Below, in pieces: positions 35,682 through 46,267 of a stretch of 64,000 bases of DNA; the first letter of the stretch is position 1; each line of letters starts with the position of its first letter. The stretch is from the NCBI RefSeq assembly GCF_027595985.1, contig NC_073311.1:48239463-48303462 (forward strand), read 5' to 3'. The position numbers were made by a program, and so were the translations under genes. Source of the DNA: Sorex araneus (taxonomy: Eukaryota; Chordata; Mammalia; Eulipotyphla; Soricidae). The notes beneath the pieces are model-generated. The model had not been told where the DNA came from, did not search any database, and saw only the letters and a program-made list of their open reading frames with translations.

Positions 35682-35724
35682 AAATCAAAGTTCTTTAATG
35701 AAATTTTCTTTTTTTGCTTTGAGT

Positions 35725-35810
35725 TCAGCTTTTATTTATTTTTTTTTAAGTTTTATTAGTGAATCACCGTGAGGTACAGTTACAAAGTTATGAACTTTCA
35801 TGAAATTTTT
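35725..35810 (-). mobile_element. L1-type 3' end stub, antisense
   Basis: Ttttattagtgaatcaccgt, then gaggtacagttacaaag, is the reverse complement of the ctgtacctca...gatttactaataaa end seen at 2644-2935 and 37776-38223. Only the last 80 or so bases are clear. Confidence 0.65.
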
Positions 35811-36807
35811 TTTTTAAAGGAAATTACTGGGACTCACTGTACTTTCCTTTCACGCCCATATCTCCTGTGTATATTATCTCCGAATCTCTGTGTAAATTCT
35901 ACCATCCACTTTCCACTTGGGCCAGCGAGGGGTGTCAGCCGACGGCGGAGAACAGCCTGGCCTGGTGCACGGAGAGCACAGTCACGATTTCAGGCTGTTC
36001 TGCCGGTTCAGGTCAGCGACACGGAGCCGAGTTCCCCCTCAGCCTCACACCCACCGAGGCTGGAGGCGGAAAGTGAGTTGGGTTAGTTCCTGCCTCCAGG
36101 GAGGTTTCAGGGAACCACCGCTGTCTCAGAACCTGCCCACGCCACCCACCTGTGTCAGTGGCTTTGTTTTATCTTACTCCCGGTGTTGTCCAGTGCTCTG
36201 CCTACTCTGAGCCTCGGGGGAGGGTCCTGCTGAGGGGGCAGGTCAGCCTCTAGCCAGCAGCCCCCAGGCCTACTGCCTCATCCCCCCACCCCGAACCCCA
36301 CTGTTCCTGCCACCTGGAGGGTGACCTTAGCCCCAGTCCCAGTGTCTGCGGGATGCCTGCCCTGTCCCAGCAGAGCCGCGTGGGACCACGCCAGCTCCCG
36401 ATCTGCTTCCTTGGAGGAGAGCAGGTGACTCCAGAAGGTTCCAGAGGAGCCCTGGCCTCTGGCCTTCCCTGCGTGCGTTAAACATGCAGACGGTGGAAGA
36501 GGCTCCAGTTCCGCTTCTCCCCTTCCTGGGAAACTCGCAGCTTGTTTGAACCTCTCAGGGTCTTTGTTTCTGATGCTGAAAAATGGATTTCATTCCAGTT
36601 TTTCTGAACTGTGAGGGTTGGATGAAGCCCTGGGGAAAGGCATGGGCAGCTTAGACAATAAAGGAGGCAAGATGAACATGCAATTTCACACGGTGCATAA
36701 ACAAGGAGTGTTTCTTTTTCGAGTCCGTATGGCCCAGCCTTGCATGCTGATCCGACGTGGCTTTGTAACCACACCTGTCCTGTATTTCCCTGTCAGCGTG
36801 AAACAGT
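35811..36807. other. Intron 1, nothing recognised
   Basis: Ordinary intron. The part to about 35905 may continue the L1 stub. No gene is supported. Confidence 0.4.
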
Positions 36808-36964
36808 GGGGTCACACCCACTGGCGCTCAGGGCCTCCAGGACCACGCCTGGAATGGCTGGAGTGTTGGGGTGAGGGATGGACGTGGAGGGGTGAGATGA
36901 TGCTGGGGATCCAACCCAGGGCCTCACACATACAAGTGTGAATTCTACCTCCTTCTGGCTCTGC
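36808..36964 (-). repeat. SOR-like SINE, antisense, old
   Basis: Ggggtcacacccactggcgc, gatgctggggatccaaccca and ctccttctggctc are in antisense order with a disturbed middle. Confidence 0.6.
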
Positions 36965-37543
36965 AGAGAGGGGAAACTGAGGAAGAAAATCCCAATGTGG
37001 ACCAGCCCCTGGAGGTCAAGGGCAGGCATGGAGAATGGGCTCCACCCGGGGACCACGGGACCCCTCAGGGACACTCCTGTTTCGAGGGCTTCCGGACAGA
37101 AATCTTGATCCGACTTGCTCACGGCTCGCGTTGTCCGTCCCTGGTGCTCAGCCTGGAGTCCTGGAGGGCGCAGGGTGCGGGCACTCGGCATGAGTGAGTC
37201 CGCGGGGATTTCAAGCAGAAAAATGCCTTTTTCTTCACTCCCGTCGACCAGGAAACACCCCATTACTTCTGCTCATTGTCTATAGGTCATTTAAAAATAA
37301 AATGAAACTAATTTAGGAGAAACAATTTTATTGTTCCCCGACTTTATGGAACGCGCCTCTCTCTGATAACATGCTAATCATTCATTATTCCACCTCCTTG
37401 GAGATCAGGAGGCAAATTTGCCAGGCGCTGCTCGGGGGGAAGGGGGGGATCTCCCAGGAAAGTCACTCCCCGGAGCCTCTGACTCAACAGAAAGGGTCCA
37501 GACGCCTGAAGCTGCAGGCCTGGTGCTGCTGGGAGCCCATTTT
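36965..37543. other. Intron 1 with a repeat-free AT-rich block
   Basis: Bases 37265-37400 are AT-rich and repeat-free. They carry homeodomain-type cores (TAATTT, ATTCATTATT) and an octamer-like ATGCTAAT near 37370. This composition is common in developmental enhancers, but conservation cannot be seen from one sequence. Confidence 0.35.
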
Positions 37544-37557
37544 AAAAGGGGGTGTTT

Positions 37558-37722
37558 GGGGCTGGAGCAATAGCACAGCGGGTAGGGCGTTTGCCTTGCA
37601 CGCAGCCAACCCAGGTTCAATTCCCAGCATCCCATATGGTCCCCTGAGCACCGTCAGGAGTGATTCCTGAGTGCAGAGCCAGGAGTAACCCCTGTGCATC
37701 GCCGGGTGTGACCCAAAAAGCA
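37558..37722 (+). repeat. SOR-like SINE, young
   Basis: Near-consensus copy with intact A box (TAGCACAGCGGG). The B box has one change (GGTTCAATTCC). Flanked by AAAAGGGGGTGTTT (37544-37557) and AAAAGGGGGTATTT (37759-37772). Confidence 0.93.
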
Positions 37723-37723
37723 A

Positions 37724-37754
<31 letters not shown>

Positions 37755-37762
37755 AAATAAAA
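37723..37762 (+). repeat. (AAAT)n microsatellite at a SINE tail
   Basis: About nine AAAT units grown from the 3' tail of the preceding SINE. Confidence 0.92.
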
Positions 37763-37775
37763 GGGGGTATTTGCC

Positions 37776-38223
37776 CAAGAATAGTAGAGATAAGTACCAG
37801 GAGGATTACTCCACAGCTGAGAAGCCAATCTTTCATGCTCAGGGAAAAGGCAGCTCAGATAGAGAAGGGACCACCAAGTAAAGGGTGCTAGGAGGGCCCA
37901 CTTGGGATGGGAGATGCGGGCTGAAAGTAGACTACAGACTGAACATGATGGCCACTTAATACCTCTACTGCAGACCACAACACCCAAAAGGAGAGAGAGC
38001 GAGCAAAAGGGAATGCCCTGCCACAGAGGCGGGGTGGGGTGGAGGGGCAGGGGTGGGGGTGGTGGGAGGGATGCTGGGACCATTGGTGGTGGAAAAGGGA
38101 TACTGGTGGGTACTTGATCATTGTATGACTGAAATGCAAGCACGAAAGTTTGTAAGTCTGTAATTGTACCTCATGGTGATTTACTAATAAAATATTAAAA
38201 TTAAAAATTAAAAAAAAAACAAT
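37776..38223 (+). mobile_element. 5'-truncated L1-type 3' end with poly-A tail
   Basis: Shares ccacaacacccaaaaggaga...gggaatgccctgccacag...gggatactggtgg, catgaaagttt-like blocks and gatttactaataaaa with the element at 2644-2935. It ends in an A-rich tail. It is bracketed by AAAAGGGGGT(A/G)TTTGCC at 37759-37775 and 38224-38240. Confidence 0.8.
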
Positions 38224-38240
38224 AAAAGGGGGTGTTTGCC

Positions 38241-39000
38241 AAACACGCACTGGTCTTTTTATCAGCATTGCCCAAGGCTCCCTCTTCCTTCCCAGACCGG
38301 CAGCAGATGCTTAGATTGTCAAAGAAACCCAGAAATCTCAGACCAGTGATGTCCCCTGGGTCCCGAGTGGGCTTGGTGCTTCCCAGGGTGCCACAGTGAA
38401 GGGCGGGAAGGAGTCCAAGGCATGATCAGCGCTGACGAAGAAGGCAGAGGAGAAGGAAGGGCCCAGGGCTGGGGGTTGGGGGAGGGGGGTGGCTGCAGGT
38501 GCATCCCCCGGCTCTGAGGACCCTCGTTCTGTGACTGCATCTGCTGCTCCTCATCACGGATCGGACGTGCTAAGTACCTGGCACTGTGCTGAGTGCCTCC
38601 CCGGGGGCAGCTCCTGGAATCCGGCACACACTTGCTGACGGTGCCTGGGCTTCGGGTGCAGAGGGTTGGGTCACTCATCCGAGACCCTGCCAGGTGGAAA
38701 CTGCACCCTCCAGCCCTGGGTGTGTGCCCCCGAGAGGTCAGGGACCGGAGGGGCGGGAGGCAGTGGGTCTGCATCCTGGGGACGGGCAGCAGACCGAGGA
38801 CACCCCGGGGTGGAGGGGAGGGTCAGTCCTGCCTCTTGCTTCTCAGAGGAGTCGGGATCCTTGGAAAGGACTGAGGATATGGGGGTGGCGGTGGGGGTCT
38901 TGTGGGTCCCCTGGCACTCTCCTCGGGTGGCACCCGTAGAACTTGGGCTTTGTGCTCTCACAGGGCACTATTGCTGGGTAAAGCTGGGGTGCCAGTGACA
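38241..39000. other. Intron 1, nothing firmly recognised
   Basis: GC-rich ordinary intron. A MIR-type fragment (gtgctaagtacctggcactg) lies at about 38567-38640. Confidence 0.45.
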
Positions 39001-39275
39001 TAGGGTGCTGGTGGTGTAGGGGATGCTAAGGTGTAGGGGTGTGGGGGGTCTTAGGTCTGCCGGCAGTGTGGGGTGTTGGTGGTGTGGGGGCAGTGGTGGG
39101 TATGGGAGATATTGGTGTGTATGGGAGGCTCGTGGGGGTGCTGATGGTGTGGGGGTGGTAGTGTGGGAGGGTGGTGAGTGTGGAGGTGGTGGTAGATGTG
39201 GGGAGTGGTGGGAGGGTGGGAGTAGGTGTAGAGGGTGGTGGAAGCTGTAGGGATAGCGGTATGGTGGGGGGAGTG
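39001..39275 (+). repeat. G/T-rich minisatellite-like tract
   Basis: About 275 bases of degenerate GGTGGTGTGGGGGT-type units, with almost no C on the + strand. It holds many G triplets and longer runs, so it could form G-quadruplexes in the DNA and the ABTB3 pre-mRNA. Confidence 0.85.
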
Positions 39276-40604
39276 TTGATGGGGAACCAGCTGCAGGTGG
39301 GGCGGGTCTGGGCACGCAGGGCTTAGTCATAAATGGTGACTTACAGGAATGGGCAGTACAAGCTCCGACCACCAGGTTACCTGGATGAGCCTGGACTTGA
39401 CTCATCCTGCAGAGGCTGAGTCACAGCAGAGCCCCCCGGGGGGACTGTACCCCCACCCCCAGATGCTGGGGGCCTTGGGACTACTTATTTCTAATCTTAC
39501 CAGGGTTTATTTTCATTCCATTTCATTAAAGATAAAAAGCCAAGAAGCATAAACGCTCCCCGCTGCCCGGCCCCAGCCCTCCGCACCTCTGTGCTGCTCT
39601 GTCAGGCTGTGGTCTGGGCAGCCGGTGGCATCCGGTCATGGCCTGTTTCATCGCTGCTGCTCCTCCTACGCCCTGCCCTACGTCGCTCTCTTCCTCGCAT
39701 CCTTCCTTCACAGCCTCCTGCCTCCCGGTCCATCAAGGGCTGGGGAGGTGAACTCAGTGTTCGAACATGTACCCAGAGTGGGTGTGACACTCCAACTCTG
39801 GCCCCCAGCGCTGTCTGGTGGCTGTGGCAGCCCCCAAGTGCCATGCGGCCCCAGGAGGTCAGCACTTTGGTCTGAGGACTGCAACAGTGACCCCTGTTTC
39901 AAACGAAAAACAACTGTTATCAAGTGCCACCAAGGGCCTGGCTCATGTGGGGTTATCAAATGGGTAACAATGATAGATCAGAGACAGCGCCGGCCCTTCC
40001 GCCCGAGGCTGACAGGGACCTGGTCTCGAGAGTCAAGAGCTGTCATGTGAAGTGACCGGGTCCGGGATGAGACAGCTGGGAGTAAAGGGGCCGAAAGGCA
40101 TCGGAAGGGGGTGATGCCAGGCTCCGAAGAAAGGGGCAGGCTGGGGTCCCGCGGCCCCCAGAGGCCAGGAACCGACCTTGTGGGAGTGACGAGCTTGACT
40201 CACGGTCCACATGAGGCCGGACTACAAAGGCCTGACCCTCACTTGGTCACAGAGGACTCCCAAGTGCCCAGTGCCCATTTTCTCACTGCTGGTCCTGGGC
40301 TAGTCTAGCTCCCTGCTGCTGACTCCTGGGACCCACCCACCCCCAGAGCCCTCTGTCCCCTGGGACTTCTCTCCAGAGCGGGACTGGCTGGGTCAGGGGA
40401 TACTCAGGACTATCTGGCTTAATGGCTCTAGTGCAAGGGGCACAGACCACCGGAAGGCGGGACATAGGAGTGATCTCTCCCTGGAGTCCTTGCTGTCAGC
40501 CCCGGCACACTAGGCTTTCTGCAGAAATGAAAACAACCTTCTTTTCTTATTTTTGAGGAAATCTGTTCATCCTAAGAAAATTAAGAGCATTCACACAAGC
40601 AGTT

Positions 40605-40606
<2 letters not shown>
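39276..40606. other. Intron 1, nothing recognised
   Basis: Ordinary GC-rich intron. The open frame 39625-40050 has no recognisable features. Confidence 0.4.

Positions 40607-40646
<40 letters not shown>
40607..40646 (+). repeat. (CA)n microsatellite
   Basis: About 20 uninterrupted CA units, likely polymorphic. Confidence 0.95.
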
Positions 40647-40650
<4 letters not shown>

Positions 40651-42160
40651 TGCATCAGTGACTGGTGGCCTCACTCACTTTCTACAGAGTGTTAACCCCT
40701 GGTGTGCAATGATGAGCTTCCTCTTGACCTCCCTTAGCATTTACAGCATGCGTATTGTTGAGTGCCCGCTCCTTGCACTTGGCAGACGGTGGCCATCCTC
40801 TCATGCCATGCAGACATCACCCAAGCAGTTGCGTGATGCCCTGTGAGGTTGGGTTCCTAAGGTGAGACAATTTTGTGTGCGTGTGTGTGTCGGGGTGGGG
40901 GTGGGGGCGGGATTCCCTTCTTTTTTACTTCCATGAAACAGCTCGGTGGTAAATGTCCCTGTAAGGCAACTTTTCCCACGTGGTTGACTCTCTCCCAAGT
41001 CTCCGTCCCTAAATATGGGCTGGCCGAGCCTGGCCAGCTCATAAAAGGCTTGAGCTGCTGCCAGGAAGAAGCAGCAACAGCGAGGGAGGTTGGAGGGGAT
41101 CCCAGAAGTCGTCTCTGCTGGCCTGGGAATCTTTTCCTTCACCCTTCTAATCGAGCCGAGGTGGGGACGGAGGAGGTAGATGCCACTGGGGTCACTAAGA
41201 CAGACGAGGTTGGGGGGCATGACCTGGACGGGCAGCGGTGCTTGACTTCTCTGTCTGGTGCCCTGCATCTCACTGGGTACAAGTGCTTTCTCGGGGCTGC
41301 TCTGGGTCACTGCAGACCCCACCGTGGAAAGCCACAGCTCTGTGATGAATCAGCAAAGGGATTCTTGCAGGCTGCTGCCTTCCAGGGAGGATGTATGGAG
41401 GAGTCCCACCGGGCTCCACTCCCCACCCCTCCAAATCCCTAACCCGATGAACTGATGAGTCCTTCCACCTCCCCAGGGGAGGAGTGGGGTCAAGGTAATC
41501 GACGGCAGAGTGTCGTACACACGAAACTCCTCTTCGTGGCAGGAAGCACTACGTGTTCTCTAATAGCTATTAGGAAAAGGAATCGCCAATTGGATTGGAA
41601 CCTGGTGCTGCATTTTTCCATCCCTCTCCTCCTTTGAGCCTTGCAGTCGCAAACTTGAGATTCTGTCTCGTCCGGGGACAGGGGAGAAAACTGAAGCTCT
41701 GAGCATTTTGTGAGTCTCCAGTGTCGGGTTGGGCAGGTGGAAGGGCTGGGATTGGATGTCAGAGACCGCTCAGCCACGTATGCCCCACAAGTTGCATCCT
41801 CTTTCTTCTGGAAGTGTCGTGGGGTCCGGAGGAGGAGCCTATGAAGAGCCAGACTGTTCTCCATCTCCCCTGTGTCATGCCCCCCAAGTTCCAAGGCTGT
41901 GTCTGTCCCTCACCGCAGCCCTTCTAGCCAGCCCTTGTCCTCTAAAACTCATTAATTGCTTTTCAAAGAACCACTTAGCCAAGTGGCCTAAATTACAGCC
42001 AGTGGACATTCTGGCTGCCCTCACACTGGACAGAGAGGACCTCGATGAGTGTCCTTGCCCCAGAGGGGACAGAGAGAGGCCCACTTGAGTCCCCGATGTA
42101 CATTTCTGATTAATCCTTTTATCTCAAGCATCTCATTAGGGTTTGCTTGGATTTAGGGAG
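40647..42160. other. Intron 1, mostly unrecognised
   Basis: A G-rich patch (40893-40912) could form a quadruplex. A TATA-like CATAAAAGGC lies near 41040-41049. A possible MIR/L2 relic lies near 41585-41715. Bases 41935-42150 are repeat-free and AT-rich. No gene is supported. Confidence 0.4.
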
Positions 42161-42163
42161 GAA

Positions 42164-42194
42164 AAAAAAAAATCCTTTCTAAGGATTTTTTTTT
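42164..42194. other. Perfect 14-base inverted repeat with 3-base loop
   Basis: Nine A then TCCTT (42164-42177), loop TCT, then AAGGA and nine T (42181-42194). Flanking GG and CC extend the pairing after a 2-base bulge. In RNA it would be a stable hairpin. On the - strand it also ends in a poly-T run. Confidence 0.8.
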
Positions 42195-42504
42195 CCAACT
42201 AAAAAGAAAAGATCTAATAGAGGGCAGGGGGGCGGGGTGGGAACACTAATTATACTTTATAATTGTGCCTATTGCCCCTTAGGGTAAGCACTACAGAAGG
42301 TAGAAAGAACCAGAAGCTGAGCATTTACTCCTCCCCCCTGCCCCCCAATTCTAGGCAATTCCCCCAAGAAGAGCCTTCTCTGTTGTGATTGCCCGTTTCC
42401 AGTTTTTAATTGCTTTACAAGCAGAAAGCAGACTCTTATTTAAATAGGCGATGTTGGTGTTTCTTTAATTATATGTTCCTATAATTATTTTATTCCTTCC
42501 ACAG

Positions 42505-42547
42505 TGGCTAAGGGATATGAAGAATTTATAGACCTCGAAGTTCATGC
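42505..42547 (+). other. Candidate 43-base cryptic exon
   Basis: A pyrimidine-rich tract ending CCTTCCACAG (42495-42504) is a good 3' splice site. GTGAGT at 42548-42553 is a good 5' splice site. Joined to ABTB3 exon 1 (phase 1) the 43 bases stay open, adding VAKGYEEFIDLEVH. Because 43 is not a multiple of three, inclusion would shift the frame of the next exon. It could be a poison exon, part of another transcript, or chance. Confidence 0.3.
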
Positions 42548-42594
42548 GTGAGTCTGTTGTCTGTTTGGCAGAAATGCTGGTGAGGATCCGGTGC

Positions 42595-42710
42595 CCGCGT
42601 GACAGGCACGGGTCCAGAATCTGCCCTCTCCTGGCTGTGCGGCCTTTGGCGCGTTGAGCTCTGTGCTTTAGCCTTTTCATCTGTAAAAGTGGGGGTCAGA
42701 GGAGTGCCTT
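42595..42710 (+). repeat. MIR, partial
   Basis: Tcctggctgtgcggcctttg, then ttttcatctgtaaaagtggg, matches the MIR core from memory. Confidence 0.65.
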
Positions 42711-43369
42711 GCTCTCACGCAGCCCCGGAGGGTGAGCCCCTGGGTGTTAGTCAGGCCAGAGTAGGTGCTACCATGGTGACAGCAAGCACACACTCACACA
42801 AGCTAACAAGGTCTGCCGAGACTGACCCCGGGCGGGTGCCCTTCGTGTGTTGGTTCAGGACATTCCGAGCTGCTTTCACTTTACAGCCCCTTCAAACCCA
42901 CCTGCTCCCACGCTGGCTGCTGCAGTTACCGAGAATGGGTTGGCTCTCTAGGTTCTCAGCAGATGGTGTCACAGATCATTCCTCCGGGTGCTCCATGGGC
43001 CAAAGCTGGTACAAAAGGCCCAGAAACACCGGACCGCCAGGGCTACAGGTGAGCAGTGGGGAGGCTGCCTCCCATGGACAGGGTTTAGCCGGACTGTGCT
43101 TGCATGGCATTTAGCAGGAAATGAGCGTGAGCTAGTGCTGCTGATGGCTGGCAAGGCCAAATTACGGGTTTCACTGATCCCGAGGCTGGTTTCCCTTCCT
43201 TTTTGGATTGGGTCTACGGAAGAACTCCACATACGCAGGCGGGCCCCAATACAGTCTCCCTGGACATGGGCTGGGGTCCCGCTCACTGTCGCCGTCATTG
43301 CAGTGACACTCGGGGAGCTAGGATTGTCTCTCCGAGGACTTGAGTTTGGAGCCAGAATCCCAGAGGCCA
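42711..43369. other. Intron 1, nothing recognised
   Basis: Ordinary intron. The open frame 42599-43114 is 171 codons but has no recognisable domain and overlaps the MIR. Confidence 0.4.
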
Positions 43370-43640
43370 CCCTTGCCGAGTGAATTCCACCTTGACTGGG
43401 TGGTGGAACTTAATGTGCACTTCATGGCTTCACAGCCCGTCACGACAGTGCCCAACTCACGGGGTTGATGTGATAATTTAATAAGATGCTAAAGTGTTTG
43501 CAGAGTGGCGTGGACTAGAAGAGTCCCTGGAGGGTCACAGCTGTGTATGTCGTAATGCTGCTGCTGCTGCTGCTGAACAGACTCCCCTGAACCCTCCACT
43601 TGTTCATCTGTATAATGGGGACAAACATCTTTTCCTTTGA
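43370..43640. repeat. MIR-type relics and a (CTG)6 run
   Basis: Cacggggttgatgtgataat...gctaaagtgtttgcagagtg resembles a MIR tail, and gttcatctgtataatgggga a MIR core. Six CTG units lie at 43558-43575, well below expansion length. Confidence 0.5.
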
Positions 43641-43862
43641 GAGATGTTTAAGTCCCATCTATGGACACTTAATATAAAGAGTAGAAACCAAAACTGGTTT
43701 CTTCTCTTTCCAAATTTTGCCAGATATCTGGACCCAGCTGTGGGAGGGAGTTCTTCTTGAACTGGTCCCTGCCACCCACATTTGAGCGGGGAATAAAGGA
43801 TAAAGGGGCCCATGGGAACACCTCGTGCTGGGCTTCCTGGTGGTGGCTTGGTAGATGTTGAT

Positions 43863-44106
43863 TTTGGTAGGGTGTTTGCCTTGCACGCGGCTGGCCTGAA
43901 TTTGGTCTGTCTGTCCCTCTCGGAGAGCCCGGCAAGGCAAGCTACCGGGAGTATCCCGCCTGCATGGCAGAGCCTGGCAAGCTCCCCGTGGCGTATTTGA
44001 TATGCCAAAAACAGTAACAACAAGTCTCACAGTGGAGACGTTACTGATGCCCGCTCGAGCAAATCAGTGAACAACAGGATGGCAGTGCCACAGTGCTACA
44101 GAGCTA
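43863..44106 (+). repeat. Long-type SINE: tRNA-like head joined to a second body
   Basis: Begins inside the tRNA-like head (ggtagggtgtttgccttgca) and continues into a different body (ctcggagagcccggcaag, gtatttgatatgccaaaaac, gcccgctcgagcaaatcag). It ends in ACAGTG-type repeats instead of an A-rich tail. This copy shows that the bodies at 29687 and 49782 belong to a tRNA-headed SINE. Confidence 0.8.
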
Positions 44107-45417
44107 CCCTCCCCCCTCCTCTCCTCACGGACATGTTGTTCCTGTGGAGGATGGGATTGTTTCTGGCTCCAGAGTCTTCAGCACTTGATTCGGGGTGGGG
44201 GCAGGTTGGCGCCACCCAGATCTCAGCCAGCCACTGCCTAGCCCGCCTGCTGCAGTAAATGGACCAGCACAGGTGGACCTTTCGACCCCACTCACAGCTG
44301 AGTGGCCTCCGTTGATTCTGACCACCTCCAAAGGGAGGCCACAGCTGGCAGCTCCATCACTCTGGAATGGACCAGCACGACAGAGGTGCTCCCGGGGGAC
44401 CAGGGGCGCCTTTGAACCCAAGGCAGGTCTGACGCATCCCGAGAGCCCACAACACACCCCTCCCAGTGTTGGTGCTGCTAGCCCCTCTTGAGCCACACTT
44501 CCTCTTCCAGAAGCTTCTGTGACTGAGCATCTCCTCTCGAAAGCTCGTTCTGATCCTTCCCAGCCTCTTGGCTGCTCCTTTCGTTGTGCCTCCACCGGCA
44601 CTCGTGACCTCAAGGAGAGCAGAGCTCTTCACCTGGCCCCCCAGACACCAGCACACAGTAGGCACCCACCAGATGGCTGTTGAGGGGATTGTTAAGGAGA
44701 AGAAATCAGGGCCCTTGAAAACAACTATTTTTCAGGGGGAAAAACCTTACATAAGCTCTTTGGAATAATGAGTCTCCTGGGAAGACAAGAGTGAATATTT
44801 TTCTTCTTTCCTAATGTCTTAAAAAGAAAATAAAGGAAAAAGAGAGTGGAAGAAAGGAAACTCCTACCACCAGGGAACCCTACAGGGTACTGTTTGAGGC
44901 TGCAGAGGAGGCTCAGGCTCTGGGGGGAAAAGTGCACGGTGATTGATTAGTCATGACTGCTGGGGAGCGGGCTGGGAGGAGGGGGCACACTTACGCCTGA
45001 CAGATGCCATCTCTCTTCACCCCTTAACTAGCAACCAAATTAGTGAAAGTGCAGCTTAAACAGTGAAGTATGGCCTTTTCGCCAACCTTTAATTGGAATA
45101 TTTAGCAAATGTGTTTGACTATTAAAATGAAAATGGGGTGGAAAATAGACTTTATTTTATAATCCATATTGAATATATATTGGAACCCTATCAACAGAAA
45201 AGATCTTTTTAAGAAGAGAGGAGAAAACCATCCGCCTCTCTCGGATTGACTGGTGATGCTCTTTCTGGCCAGAATTGGGTTACTACCCAGTGGACATCTA
45301 GTGGATAGGGTGGAGTTAACCAAAGGCCACCTAAGGCTGGGCCAGTATCCTGAGTCAGCAGGGACCTCAAGCTCAGAACATTGGCCTTTCCAGACCAATT
45401 TTATTTTCCAAAAATTT
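44107..45417. other. Intron 1, nothing firmly recognised
   Basis: Ordinary intron. The AT-rich, repeat-free block 45020-45200 is a possible conserved element. A MIR/L2 tail relic is possible near 44640-44700. Confidence 0.4.
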
Positions 45418-45433
45418 GAAAAGGTTCAAGCCT

Positions 45434-45622
45434 GGGGGCTGGAGATAGCACTGTGCCTAGGGTGCTTGCTTTGTACGTGGCCAGCCTGGTTTGGTCTCCA
45501 GCATCCCATATGGTCCCCCAAGCCCCACCAGGAGTGATTCCTGAGTGTAGAGCCAAGAGTAAACCCTGAGCATCACTGGGCGTGGCCCATAAACCAAAAC
45601 AAAAAAAAACAAAAACACAAAG
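45434..45622 (+). repeat. SOR-like SINE with 16-base TSD
   Basis: Full-length copy with moderate divergence and an AAAAC-rich tail. Flanking repeats GAAAAG(G/A)TTCAAGCCT lie at 45418-45433 and 45623-45638, with one mismatch. Confidence 0.9.
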
Positions 45623-45727
45623 GAAAAGATTCAAGCCTACAAAACAGTTGAACTTGTATATGAATATCTATAACCTTCTTTTGTCATATTTGTATGTTCT
45701 TCCTTTGTTTCTCTCTATATTCATGAA

Positions 45728-45935
45728 CTTACACACATGCATATGAGCATGCAGGCAAAACATGTGTGTATGCATGTACATGCATATACACATGTACATG
45801 CATACACACATACACACAAACATATGAATAAACATAGACACATGCAAATGAACATAGGAGCACACACAGTTATGTCCATTTGCGTGCACATGCACACACA
45901 GACACAGACACAGACACGCACACACACACACAGAT
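45728..45935 (+). repeat. CA/CATG-rich imperfect microsatellite
   Basis: About 200 bases of degenerate ACAT, CATGCA and CACA units, ending in CACAGA and a short CA run. Confidence 0.85.
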
Positions 45936-46267
45936 ACTTGTTTTATCCAAATATCCCCAAAGTGCTTCGCTGCATTTGCTGAGAGCCTGGGCTTCCTGCT
46001 GCATCCTCAGAAGATCTTAATCGAAGGCAGGAGAGAGCACATCCATCCAACGACAGACTCCCACGTCAGATAAATTGCTGTTGAGTCCTTGACACCATCC
46101 ATCCTTATGTCATTTTCCTCAGCTCTCCTCAGAAACGTTCTACCCTGTTTTTAAGGTTGGGGAACCAGCATGCGGCATCTGATTGCTCCTTCTGCCATCC
46201 CTGCGACTCTGGAAGCTTATCTGCCGCTTTTTATTTTCATGATGGACTATTTTCTTACTGTGGATGT
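45936..46267. other. Intron 1, nothing recognised
   Basis: Ordinary intron between the CA-rich tract and a SINE. Confidence 0.4.

Noticed and set aside
37558..37640. tRNA-like sequence with A and B boxes as a tRNA gene
   Set aside because: It is the head of a SINE with family body and tail, repeated many times. The cloverleaf pairing is not maintained.
42599..43114. 171-codon open frame in the intron
   Set aside because: It starts in a MIR relic and has no recognisable features. Chance length in GC-moderate DNA.
43558..43575. CTG repeat as an expansion-prone locus
   Set aside because: Only six units, far below lengths that expand.
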